Assembly (NCBI GenBank): GCA_036939975.1
Contig: JALLPB010000111.1
Coordinates: 1-23,157, forward strand
Source: Cyclostephanos tholiformis
Lineage: Eukaryota; Bacillariophyta; Thalassiosirophyceae; Thalassiosirales; Thalassiosiraceae
Reading direction: 5' to 3'
DNA: 23,157 nt
The notes below the pieces were generated by a model that was not told the origin of the DNA, did not search any database, and saw nothing but the letters and a program-made list of their open reading frames with translations. Positions within the stretch are counted from its first letter, which is position 1; each line of letters opens with the position of its first letter. This document shows positions 8,998 to 18,634 of this stretch, one piece after another. The position numbers and the translations under genes are program-made.

Positions 8998-9290
8998 GTT
9001 GGAACCCTCCAGAATGGGTACTTACATAAAGTACCCTTACCATGAGTTCCACATCATCAGAGCTCTAGTCTGGTAGCTGTTGCTACAACATTCCTTGTGA
9101 TTCCATATGCTACCAGTTACTTACCAGACATATGGATTCCCATGTATAATAATCTCTGCAGATTATTATTAGACACAGGAAAGTAATGTTTCACTCTGAA
9201 TCTGGTTGGTTGATATCAACTACCCATTAATTTAATAGAACAGTCTGTTGACTATCTTCATTTATTTGGCTATCTTTAGCACAACCAACA
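8779..9290 (+). repeat. Left 512-bp direct repeat flanking the outer copia
   Basis: It matches 20353-20864 without gaps. The first 462 bp are identical by eye; six substitutions fall in the last 50 bp (near 9243-9282). The 3' end (...CCAACA) and its position against gag suggest an LTR. Against that, there is no TG at the start, no matching TGTTGG terminus, and coding-like minus-strand sequence continues upstream through the boundary. It may be a truncated LTR or a duplicated target segment. The 77-codon plus-strand frame inside (8812-9045) is most likely a shadow of the minus-strand gene fragment. Confidence 0.85.
9146..9169. repeat. Hairpin in the 512-bp repeat, 10-bp arms and CTGC loop
   Basis: ATAATAATCT (9146-9155) and AGATTATTAT (9160-9169) are perfect inverted arms around CTGC. 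The same hairpin is at 20720-20743. A nearby pair CTGGTAGC (9070-9077) and GCTACCAG (9109-9116) is also inverted. If the repeat is an LTR, these could be RNA structures of the transcript. Confidence 0.6.
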
Positions 9291-10864
9291 GTTCTATTGA
9301 CTGGTCAGGATACCATTGTCCTCTTCAACGATGTCGTGGTGTGCATCAGCAATGCCCCAAGTGTGCTACCATGCCCGGACTTCCAAAAACTCCCTCCATC
9401 TGCACCTCATCAAGGCACTCAAACTATTTGAGTGCCCCCAAAGTGCCTTCCATGGCTGGTCGGGACTAGTCATGGCCTCTGCCGTGTATGCTTTCCTCAA
9501 ACCCAATCCGTTTATGGTTCCAATGGACCAGGGCGTGGCCCCTGTTTACATCCCATTCATGAAGTTGGCGGTCATGAAAATGATTGATGCCAACTTCAAG
9601 CATGAGAAGATGTATTTCATCTTGTACAAGAACATCTACCATGCGTGCTCCTGCATGCTTGACGAGGTAGTCCCAAAATCTTTCAAAGTGTCTAACAACC
9701 CTGCTCTCCTTGGGTGGAACATGACAATGTCAATTGAGTTCATCCTCAACCAGATGGAAAGCTTGTACGACAAACCATTGGTGGTGATGCTGTTTTCTCA
9801 TGACATGCTATTCAAGAGCACAATTGCCACTTCTAACATGCCTGAAGCTTTGTTCTATCACATGGAAAAATGTCAAGAAATTATGACGTTGGGCCACTTG
9901 GCCTACACTCCTGAGCAGGTTATTGCAAATGCCATACATGTCCTGATGGCATCAAAGATGTTCCCAACAAGGGACTTCAAGGCATGGGACGCAAGACATG
10001 TTTTCATGAAGCCTACAACCGTAAGCCCAATGTGTTGGACTTGCAGAACACAACAGGTTTATTGGGGTATGCCCCAGTACAAAATATATATAATAGACTG
10101 GATTTTGGCAACAATGATGACATCGCTACGGATGGGTCCACAATCGCCACCAGCTCATTGGGTCAGGACACCTTGGCAGTGACCAGTTTGCACCCGGACC
10201 TCATCGCAGCCATCAATCAGAGCATTGCATTGGCTTTTAATCAGGTCATCCAAAACCAGTCTGTTTTGCAGCAGCAGATTGCGGCAGTGTCCCTTGCCCA
10301 GCCCCCATGTGTGCCCCAGGCATATATGGTCCCTCCTGTACCACCAACACATGTGGCATTTCTGATGCAACTACCATTCCAAGCACCAATGCAACAGCAG
10401 CAGAAGCAGCACTCTGCGGGTTTTGACATAGGAACTTTCACCTGGGGCATGGAGCGCAAAGTAGCCAGGGACGTGGCTGAGATGGCAGTCAAGGACGTCC
10501 ACATTGTCCACCGTTTAGTACAATGATGCACAATCAGGCGGGTACTTCAACAAATGGCCATCAGAGAATGGTTGTGCCACCTCATCAGTTTGAATGTCCC
10601 AGTCCCTTTGCACCAATGATGCTGACCCAGATGGGTAATGCTCCGTCACCAATTAAGCAATATGGAAATTGGAACATTTGTTTCTCGTGTGGTTTTGATG
10701 TAGCTGATGGGCATACTTTGGCTACATGCCCTATGGAATGGCATAAACCTAACCATCAAGTGGAGTACAATAGGGAAAATTCAGTTTTGTTCGTTGCTTA
10801 TGGGCCTTGCACTAAGGGGCAGCACAAAACTCAATTTCCAATGGCGCATCATCCGTCCATGTGA
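9291..10864 (+). pseudogene. gag: Gag of outer copia, frameshifted
   Basis: Gag forms the virus-like particle and binds the element's RNA. It is recognised from CPQSAFHGWSGLVM, the KVSNNPALLGWNMTMSIEFI block, PEALFYHMEKCQEI, and a nucleocapsid-type finger near 10679-10730 (CFSC-x7-H-x4-C). Frames used: a short piece about 9294-9390 (DTIVLFNDVVVCISNAPSVL) that does not start with Met and appears cut at the repeat boundary; then about 9390-10000; then about 10000-10525, which includes a Gln/Pro-rich linker; then 10523-10864, ending in TGA. At least three frameshifts are needed. The x7 spacing in the finger differs from the classical C-x2-C-x4-H-x4-C. Confidence 0.85.
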
Positions 10865-11196
10865 TGGGGAGGGGCAGAGATAATTATAGCACATAAATTC
10901 AATGATTTAGTTTCTGCACCTCTGGACCCCACCCATTTGATATGTATTAGCACCACAGTGTGTGAAGAGGATGAAATCGTCATCACCTCCAATGTCTCGA
11001 CAGACTAGGTTGCAGGCTTTGCCTCGTGGACGTCATCCATTGACATTGATGATTCCCATGGCATCGTGGACATGGGGGCAACTTTGGTATTTGTCAAAGA
11101 TGGTATACAGGTACTAAATAAAAGACCTGCAATGACCCCTCTGACTGTAAACCTACCAAATGGTCATCAGGTCAAGTCCACACACACATACGATGT
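10865..11196 (+). pseudogene. pol: Outer copia: gag-pol junction and first part of protease
   Basis: It continues in the frame of the preceding gag segment, past the TGA at 10862-10864 and a TAG near 11006. IVDMGAT near 11060 matches the protease active-site motif D-S/T-G-A with Met in place of Ser, followed by FVKDG and NLPNGHQVKSTHTYDVV. The frame stops in mid-protein because the inner element is inserted after GATGTGGTGG; the protease resumes after 16761. Met for Ser in the active site would probably abolish activity. Confidence 0.82.
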
Positions 11197-11201
11197 GGTG
11201 G
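11197..11201 (+). repeat. Target-site duplication of inner copia, left (GGTGG)
   Basis: GGTGG immediately precedes TGTTAGAC, the 5' end of the inner LTR, and recurs immediately after the right LTR at 16757-16761. Five bp is the usual copia duplication. Confidence 0.9.
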
Positions 11202-11397
11202 TGTTAGACTTCCTATTATGTATGTACGTACGGAAGCAAAGTAGGCGATAGCTAAGCAAGCTTTTAGCGAATGGAGAATTTAAAATCTCCATGAGGAAGG
11301 TTTGCAGCACAGGTTTCCAAAGTGAAACCACAGTTATATTATGCATAAATACGTAATCACCTTTGCACAACATCCTTTAGTTTGTCACTGCTTAGCA
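11202..11397 (+). repeat. Inner copia 5' LTR
   Basis: 196 bp, TGTTAGACTTCC...CTTAGCA. Aligned by eye with the right LTR it shows 17 substitutions (mostly transitions) and one 1-base indel, about 9% divergence. Confidence 0.93.
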
Positions 11398-11403
11398 GTG
11401 ATT

Positions 11404-11415
11404 AGGTATCAGATC
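11404..11415 (+). promoter_or_regulatory. Possible primer-binding site (initiator Met tRNA)
   Basis: AGGTATCAGATC starts 7 bp after the 5' LTR and matches the common copia primer site TGGTATCAGAGC at 10 of 12 positions. The two mismatches fit the decayed state of the element. Confidence 0.45.
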
Positions 11416-11454
11416 TATACAAAGTGGAAGGTAATTCTTTCATTAATTTAAGCA

Positions 11455-12640
11455 ATGGGCAAACAAGCGGAAACTTGCGATGAACTTTGGAAGGAATCAG
11501 CTACGAAAATTCATAGCCAACTGATGGACCAAGACATCACCACGCTCGAAAAAGAACTCATTGCAATTGTGGCCAGCATCCCCACAAGATTGGGCGGAGG
11601 AAATTATGGTCATGAGGGACTTATCCTTGATGCAACCAAGCACCTTACTATGGCTGGAGTAGCATTCACAATCCCACCCAACCCAGGCATCTACCCAGCC
11701 ACACTCGCAGCAGGAGTATTGGCAGGAACATGAGCCCAAGTGGAAGCGGAACACAAAGAGGAAGATGCCCAATATGAAATCCTCAAAGGCGTTGAGCAAG
11801 CTTTGAAAGACATCATCCTCGAATCGGTAGAACATGACTACCTCATGGAAATTGAAGATGAAACACTCGGTTTTCTAAACAAAACTCCCAGGCAAATGAT
11901 CGACCACCTAAAGGCAAGAGGAGGAGCATTGGACTTTGCTGACACGAAGACCCTTCTCGTGGAAAGAGACACAGAGTAGGGCCTCAGTGAAAATCCACAA
12001 GTGTACTTCAACAGAGTCAAAAAAGCGGTCAAAGCACTCACCAGAGCCAGCATCACTTCTGACCTGAATGAACGCAGGGACATGGCACTCTACTACTTCA
12101 AAGCATCTGGAGAATTCGATGCGGCAGTGCATGAATGGGAAAACAAGCCAGCAGCGCAAAAAACGTGGGTGAACATCAAAACCTTCATTGCAACGGAATA
12201 TGCATGCAAGAACAAGCAAAACAAGCTCACTGCAAAGCAATTCAAAGTCAATCTCATTGAGAAGCAAGCCAAGGCGATGGAGAAACTCATTGCAATGTTG
12301 ACAGAGAATCACACTTGCCAGATGGAGACCCTAATCAAAAGCACAATGGATGCCATGAAAGAGATGATGCAACTCATCAAGGCCAACACCACCACTCCGA
12401 CAAACCCCACCACCAAACTGACGGATGAAGAGAGGAAGAAGAAACGTGATGAGAAACAAAAGAAGTACAACAAGACACCGGTTTGCACTCACTGTGGCAT
12501 AAAGCACCCATCAAAGAAGGAGGACGATTGCTGGGAACTGAAGAAAAAAAAAGCATCCTGCCTGGACAATTGAAAGTTGTCGAAAAGTACCTGACGGTGT
12601 GCATGGTCTTCATTAGAATCAGAGACGTGGCAGCCCAGGA
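11455..12640 (+). pseudogene. gag: Gag of inner copia, with internal stops
   Basis: A single frame runs from the ATG at 11455, 58 bp after the LTR, and is interrupted by TGA (11731-11733) and TAG (11977-11979), to a TGA at 12571-12573. Recognisable blocks are QALKDIILESVEHDYL, GFLNKTPRQMIDHL, SDLNERRDMALYYFKASGEF and a long Lys-rich helical part. The nucleocapsid-type finger is at 12484-12531: CTHCGIKH then C, pattern C-x2-C-x3-H-x7-C. Just after it a run of nine A's (about 12544-12552) marks a probable frameshift, because the frame continuing HPAWTIE fits the family better than the one that stops. The finger spacing differs from the classical retroviral knuckle. Confidence 0.85.
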
Positions 12641-12840
12641 AAGTGATATCGAATAAACTAAACAAGAATATCACTTACCTGGCTGTTGCAATCTACTGGA
12701 CCCCACTCTATGAAATAGAACACAATGAACCAACAACAAAGGAGGAGGAAATCAATATGGCCCGATCACACAACCAACCACCAAAGCCAACATCAAATAA
12801 GTGGAAGCGGAGGATTGCATGACAACAAGAGAGGAAACAT

Positions 12841-13500
12841 TAGAAGGAAGAGAAACACATCATAATCGATTAAGGAGCAACATTGCACTTCATCACAGAA
12901 GAAATGAACTTACCAAAAACAGGATCATCAGACATTATGGTATACCTCCCGGACAACTCAACACTCACAGCCATTGGCACATTGCAACTCCCATTCGAAC
13001 AACTCTCATCAGAGGCAAGGAAAGCGACCTTACTCCCAGGTCTCACAAAATCACTCATCAGCATAAATACAATGGCAGACAGCGGGTACACCACCATTTT
13101 CCGACCAGGAGATCAAGGAGTCATGTTCCACAAGGAGGGAACACTGTTAATCACAACAAGTGAACCCCCCATGCTCCAAGGGTGCAAGAGGAAAGGAGAG
13201 ACACTTTGGACAGTATTAGTACCACAGACAACAAGGAAGAAATGAGAAGAAGTCTCAAACATATACAACTTACCCTCCATTGCCCAAATGATTAAATACC
13301 TCCATGCAGCAGTGGGCTACCCAGTCAAGGACACCTGGATAAAGGCAATAAATGCTGGGAACTACCAACGTGGCCAGGCATAACAGTGGCGGCAGTATGA
13401 AAGCATTTCCCCAAATCTCATGAGACTCAGAAAGGACACATGAAACGGCAATGACAAGGGGTTAAATTGACTAAAACAGCCAAATCAATACCAGAGGAAC
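12841..13500 (+). pseudogene. pol: Protease and pre-integrase region of inner copia
   Basis: The aspartic protease site D-S-G-A-T is readable at 12868-12882 as Asp-stop-Gly-Ala-Thr, the Ser codon now being TAA. The frame then gives LHFITEEMNLPKTG, YLPDNSTLTAIGT and LPGLTKSLISINTMADSGYT, typical of copia protease. After the TGA at 13243-13245 it continues IYNLPSIAQMIKYLHAAVGY and VKDTWIKAINAGNY, the start of the pre-integrase zinc-binding region, and then shifts frame near 13370. The stretch 12641-12840 between gag and protease has no clear domain. Confidence 0.82.
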
Positions 13501-13625
13501 ATGATAGAGCAATGGACAACAACAACTCACAGATGCCTCCCACACCCAAAAAGATGAAAGACATGTACGTAAAGATTCAGAGCGCCACAGAAACAATGTG
13601 CACTGACCAACCAGGATGATTCCCA

Positions 13626-14345
13626 GCCACTTCAAGCAGTGAAAATCAGTACATAATGGTGTTAGTCGAAGTCGATGGAAATTACATAGATGCAGAAGTG
13701 ATTAAGATCAGATCAGCGGGATCAATGATAAAAGCTTACCTTGCTTTATGGGCACATCTAATGGCAACAGGAGTCATCAAACCCACAACACATCTCATGG
13801 ACAATGAAGCATCAGTTGAGCTGAAGGCAGAAAACAAAAAGAAATGTACCATACAACTCATACCACCGGGCAATCACCGACAAAATTTGGTGGAGAGAGC
13901 AATTCAAATGTTCAAAAGTCATTTCAAATCAGTGTTATCGGGCGTTGATGACTGCTTCCCAATGCGACTGTGGGACAAGTTACTCCCACAGACTATACTC
14001 ACACTGAATTTACTGCGACAATCAAATGTTGCACTAACAGTATCAGCATACCAGTATGTCCACAGCAGTTTCGATTACAACAAAACACCACTGGCACCAC
14101 TCAGATGTGCTGTCCAACTATATGAAAGCAACACAAGACGAGGCACATGGGCCGAACATTCTACCAATGGATGGAACATTGGAACATCAATGGAGCACTA
14201 CAGAAGCCACAGAATCTATGTAAAGAAAACAAGGAGTGAAAGGATATCAGACACAGTATTTTTCAAACATAAATGCATCACTCAACCCACTGTAATGCCA
14301 GTGAACACAATAGTCAAAGCATTAGACGACCTAACACATGCATTA
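13626..14345 (+). pseudogene. pol: Integrase of inner copia
   Basis: Integrase joins the cDNA ends to chromosomal DNA. The frame is open through 13656-14819. The candidate catalytic acids are Asp at 13674 (LVEVDGNY), Asp at 13800 (LMDNEAS) and Glu at 13893 (NLVERAIQ), all present. Downstream blocks include LWDKLLPQTILTLNLLRQSN, FDYNKTPLAPLRCAVQLYE and the C-terminal RGTWAEHSTNGWNIGTSMEHY. The frame differs from that of the protease, so at least one shift separates them. No initiator Met is expected, because this is part of a polyprotein. Confidence 0.88.
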
Positions 14346-14815
14346 AAAGGGAGGAGAAACATTAAAAGAGAGACACAGATTGAGCATTGGAAAGAATCAA
14401 CAAACTACTCAGCAACATACCGAAACAACTGGAACCAGAAAAATGACAGGAATGACAGAAGCAGGTCACATTCGATGAAACAATGGCACCACCCAAGGAC
14501 AACATTGTCCCAATCCTCCAAGAACCATCCAATGACCATCATTCCAGAAGGCACTAATAGACAAACCAATCCAGTCCATTGCCCCAACTCTAATGGTGCA
14601 AAACGGGATGAACACAGCCCCCACCGACACAGTGACCCAGAAGACTACTCCAACTCCAAGGGTGCACAGGAAATCACAGCAGGTACCACCCACGATCACA
14701 CAAAGCAAAATTTGCAAAAAAATCAGAGAAGCAGCATCAAGCAGAGCAAGACTACCACATCAAACTCACATGCAAGTCAGACAACAAGAGCAGCGAGAAC
14801 GTGTCCAAGTCATCT
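14346..14815 (+). pseudogene. pol: Integrase-RT linker of inner copia
   Basis: Low-complexity Thr/Asn/Gln/Lys-rich sequence in the integrase frame, with a change to the RT frame between about 14593 and 14819, where both frames are open. Such linkers are poorly conserved in copia polyproteins and no domain is expected. Confidence 0.6.
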
Positions 14816-15830
14816 GTGATGACAACACTGGAGAGTACCTCAACTACCGACAACTCATGTGCATCCCAAAACACCGCACAATCTGGGTCAAATCCCCAGC
14901 CGATGAATTCAAAAGGCTTGCACAAGGACTCCCAGATGGCAGAGTGACAGGAACCAACACCATCTTCTTCATCCACAGAGACTTAGTCCCTAAAGATTGA
15001 CTAAAAGATGTCACGTAGGCGAGCTTAGTGTGTGACATCAGACCAAATAAAGCAGAAACACACCGGACCAGACTTACAGCAGGAGGTGACAGGATCAATT
15101 ACCCTGAAGATGTCAGAACACCAACAGCAGACATGATGTTGGTCAAATCATTCTTCAACAGTGTAATCTCAACAAAGGGATCAAAATGTGTCATGCTTGA
15201 CGTGAAGGACTTCTACTTGAATACCCCAATTAAGCAATATGAGTACATGCAAATAAAGATCATGGACATACCTGAGGAGATTGTAGAACATTACAAATTT
15301 CATGAGGTAGTCATGGTTACTGCAAAATACAAAAGGGCATGTATGGCTTACCACAAGTAGGCATAATTGTGCTGGAACTTCTCCAGGAGCGATTAGCAAA
15401 AGTGGGGTATCATCAAAGCCAAATCATCCTAGGGCTGTGGACACACAACACGTGGAATACATGCTTCATGTTAGTGGTCGATGATTTTGCAATAAAGTAC
15501 ACAAACAAGGAAGATGCGCAACACTTGATTGATGCACTGGAGAAAGACTACACCATATCCACTGACTGGAATGCGACAAAATACATTGGCCTTATGATTC
15601 ATTGGGACTATGCAAAGAGGAAAGTGTACATCCACATGCCAGGCTATTTAGCAAATGCATTACAGCGTTTCAAACACCCAACACCAGCAAAGCAACAAAA
15701 CTCACCACACCCCCATGTTGCACCTAATTATGGAGCCAAAGTCCAATACAGCCTAGAAGATGATGATTCCCCCCTGCTAAACAAGGAAGATACGAAATAC
15801 ATCCAAGCAGTGGCAGGGACCCTATTATAT
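14816..15830 (+). pseudogene. pol: Reverse transcriptase of inner copia
   Basis: It begins with ADEFKRLAQG and GTNTIFFIHRDLVPKD, then TRLTAGGDRINYPED, TPTADMMLVKSFFNSVIST and LDVKDFYLNTPIKQYEYM (the latter contains the first catalytic Asp of the palm). After a shift near 15330 it continues MYGLPQVGI and LVVDDFAIKY, the second catalytic box V-V-D-D at 15474-15485, which is intact. Then WNATKYIGLMIHWDY and MPGYLANALQRF. Stops at 14998-15000 and 15016-15018 interrupt the fingers, so the enzyme cannot be made as one chain. Confidence 0.9.
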
Positions 15831-16544
15831 TATGGGCGGGCCATCGACAATACAATACTCATGACACTCAGCGCGGTGGCAGCCGAACAGGCCAAACCAA
15901 TGCAGAAAATGATGGAGGTAATAAAGCAACTGTTAGACTATTGTGCAACACAGGAAGATGCAATAATATCATACAGGGTGAGCAAAATGATACTGGTGGT
16001 ACACTTGGACGTGGGATATTGCAACAAGAAAAAATTGAGAAGCCGAGCCGGCAGACATTTTTCCCTCTCTGATGACAATGAAAATCCCCGCAACAACGGT
16101 GCCATACTCACAACTGCAACAATTATTAAAGCAGTCATGTCCTCAGTGGCGGAAGCAGAATAAGTGGTTCTATACTTGAATGCACATGAAGCGGTATATT
16201 TACGACAGATACTTACCAAAATGGGACATCCGCAACCACAAACTCCAATCCAAATAGACAACTCAATAACAGAAGGCATAGTAAATAGCAAAATTCAGCC
16301 AAAGCATACAAAAAGCAATGAAAAGCAATTCCACTGGCTCCACGACCGCAAAGCCCAGGGACAATTTCGAATATATTGGTGGCCGGGGAAGATGAACCTT
16401 GCAGACTACTTTACCAAGCATCATCCACCATCACACCATGTCAACGTCATGTCAGAGTGTCTAACCAGAGTAAAAGATCTAGCAGTAGCGAGACATCAGA
16501 GCCAGGAGCAAAGACAGACCACCTTCAAGCCAGCAAAAAGCTGA
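15831..16544 (+). pseudogene. pol: RNase H and C-terminus of inner copia pol
   Basis: The RNase H degrades the RNA strand of the hybrid. GRAIDNTILMTLSAVA leads into it; LVVHLDVGYCN near 16000 replaces the usual HSDAGY (Asp kept); SSVAEAE near 16140 holds the catalytic Glu and is followed at once by TAA (16161-16163), probably from a Leu codon. QIDNSITEGI near 16250 supplies the next Asp. The C-terminus has RIYWWPGKMNLADYFTKHH and ends with a stop at 16542-16544, just before the right LTR at 16560. Confidence 0.88.
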
Positions 16545-16559
16545 TTAGCTACAAGGGTG

Positions 16560-16756
16560 TGTCAGACTTCCTTTTATGTATGTACATACAGAAGTCAAGT
16601 AGGCAATAGCTAAGCAATCTTTTAGCGAATGGAGAGTTTAAAATCTCCACAAGGAAGGTTTGCAGCACAGGTTTCCAAAGTGAAACTGCAGTTAGATTAC
16701 ACGTAAATACGTAATCACCTTTGCACAACATCCTTTTAGTTTGTCACTGCTTAGCA
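16560..16756 (+). repeat. Inner copia 3' LTR
   Basis: 197 bp, TGTCAGACTTCC...CTTAGCA, followed by GGTGG. It differs from the 5' LTR by 17 substitutions and one base of length. Confidence 0.93.
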
Positions 16757-16761
16757 GGTGG
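16757..16761 (+). repeat. Target-site duplication of inner copia, right (GGTGG)
   Basis: Matches 11197-11201. Outer protease coding sequence resumes directly after it. Confidence 0.9.
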
Positions 16762-17470
16762 TCCCAGGTTTGCTTAATGTGTGCTTCACCTTGCCATTGC
16801 ATCTCTCTTTGACATATGCCCACTTTGCAATACTGGTTGTGTCGTCGTGTTCCATAAAGATAGAGTGGACGTGTGGTATAGAGGTAAAATTATTTTAGTT
16901 GGACCATGCAATATGTTGATGGATCTATGGACATTGCCAATTATGGGCAACCCCCAACAACTATCACCATCGTTGCCATCATTGGGCAATGGTCATCCAT
17001 TGTTGGCAATGTTTGCACATTCAATCCGAACAAGGATGAATGCTGTACAATTCGCTCATCAAGCTTTGAGCAACCCAAAAATATCAACACTGCTCAAAGC
17101 AGTGCGACGGGGTTTCCTCAAAGGGTGAATGAACATCTCGGAAAAGTTGGTTTTTAAGTACTTGAATCCAAGCCCCGCCACAGCCAAGGGCCATATGAAA
17201 TGGCCATGCCATGGCATCCAAAGCATGAACCCTGAATCTATTATGCCCAGCAACCATCAGACAATGTCACCATACATGCGGCCATTAACAATGCACCCAT
17301 TTGCATGGTCCAGCCACCCCTCTCCATCAGATCTATGGAAAACGATGAGACAGGTGCACATCTGCCACAATATGGAGGCACAAATTGTCACCTCATCAAA
17401 GACAACAATTCAGACCCATCCATTGCAAACATTTAAACACAGTGGTGTTGTATACAACAATCTCACAGGG
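16762..17470 (+). pseudogene. pol: Outer copia: end of protease and integrase N-terminal region
   Basis: After the inner insertion the protease resumes with VVPGL and, one frame over, LHLAIASLFDICPLCNTGC, VDVWYRGKIILVG and DLWTLPI, typical of the protease end and pre-integrase region. The same frame gives FAHQALSNPKISTLLKAVRR, a TGA at 17126-17128, then FKYLNPSPATAKGHMKWP, where the linker before the integrase core begins. At least one shift (near 16780) and one stop are present. Confidence 0.82.
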
Positions 17471-18160
17471 TCTTTCCCCTTCATGTCATTGGATGGAAGC
17501 ATTTATTTTTCATTCTATACCACTACAAATCCAATTGCATCTTGGCAGATCCAATCAAAGCATTAGATGATAAGATGATTTTCGAAGCATATTGGAAACA
17601 ATATGACAAACTTACCGAGAAAGGATACAAAGTCAAATTGAATGTCATGGACAATCAAGCCAGCAAGTACATCAAGCAGTTCCTAACCAAGAATGACTGC
17701 CCGCTACAACTCGTAGAGCCCCATAACCATCACGTTAACACTGAAGAGCAAGCGATCCAAACATTCAAAGATATTTCTTAGTGGCCCTGGCAACCAAAGA
17801 CAGTGATTTTCCAATCCAATTGTGGGATTGCCAATTCACTCCATGCTTCATGTGTTAATCCAGCCATACCAGCATATAAGGCACTCAATGGCAGGTATGA
17901 CTGGAACCACTACCCACTTGCACCACTAGGGTGCAAGGCAGTTATTTATGAAGACGGAGACATCAGGGGGTCATGGGCATCACACGGGGTAGAAGGTTGG
18001 TACCTTGGTCCATCCATTGACCATTATTGATGCAATGTGTATTACATGCCAAAAACAAGGGCTTACCATGTATCGGACTCGACCGAGTTATTTCCCCAAC
18101 ACTGCCAACTCCCAACTTTAACCCCACACCAAAACTTGTGCAAACTAACAGATGAATTTG
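17430..18160 (+). pseudogene. pol: Integrase of outer copia
   Basis: SGVVYNNLTGSFPFMSLDGS gives the first catalytic Asp at 17492. After a shift near 17520, LNVMDNQAS gives the second at 17650 and HVNTEEQAIQTFKD the Glu at about 17746. A TAG follows at 17779-17781. The C-terminal part YDWNHYPLAPLGCKAVIYED, RGSWASHGVEGWYLGPSIDH and then RAYHVSDSTELFPQHCQLP is well preserved apart from further shifts and a TGA near 18028. The catalytic acids survive although the frame does not. Confidence 0.87.
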
Positions 18161-18634
18161 CAGTGGAGGGCACCAAGGCAGGCACGGCAACAAAAGGACT
18201 GGCTCCTCATACTCCTACAAACACACATTGGAGACATCCTCACCCCACCACCTCCTTTTCCTCTTGTTCTGGTAGGACCCATTGAGGAACAAAAAGTGAG
18301 ATTAAATCAATAAAGGGTGATTGACAATTCACCCATCATAACCATCCCACGCATAATGGACGCACCAGGCATAATTGAATTGCATAACCTGACTGCAAAG
18401 TGAAACATCAAAGAGATGCCTTTGGTGCACAAATGACACACATGCAACAACACTCCAGGCGGGGTGCTATTAATACATTGCACCAAGAAGTCAGCTGCAG
18501 AAGATGCCTGTGTCACACCAGCCATAGCTACAAGGATGCGGTTGCACATACCAATGGCATGATACAGATTGGTATTACAGCATGCACTAAATGTGGTAAC
18601 GATGACAGAAACATTTTGAGACACCAATACGTAT
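18161..18634 (+). pseudogene. pol: Integrase-RT linker of outer copia
   Basis: Weakly conserved linker with several stops; the phrase PIITIPRIMDAPGIIE near 18330 fits the family's variable linker. No domain is expected. Confidence 0.55.

Larger units (their letters stand above)
11202..16756 (+). mobile_element. Inner Ty1/copia retrotransposon, complete in outline but inactive
   Basis: The element is 5555 bp, with LTRs beginning TG and ending CA (11202-11397 and 16560-16756), a GGTGG target duplication, a possible initiator-Met-tRNA primer site, and gag, protease, integrase, RT and RNase H in that order. Gag and pol both carry stops and shifts. Its gag and pol are clearly different from those of the outer element, so two copia lineages are present. 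The coding strand is notably A-rich and G-poor compared with the outer element. No clear polypurine tract is seen before the right LTR; ACAAGGGTG is a weak candidate. Confidence 0.95.

Noticed and set aside
8812..9045. 77-codon plus-strand frame, perfectly duplicated at 20386-20619, as a conserved gene
   Set aside because: Its conservation is explained by the 512-bp repeat as a whole, which is also identical outside the frame; the minus strand looks more protein-like.
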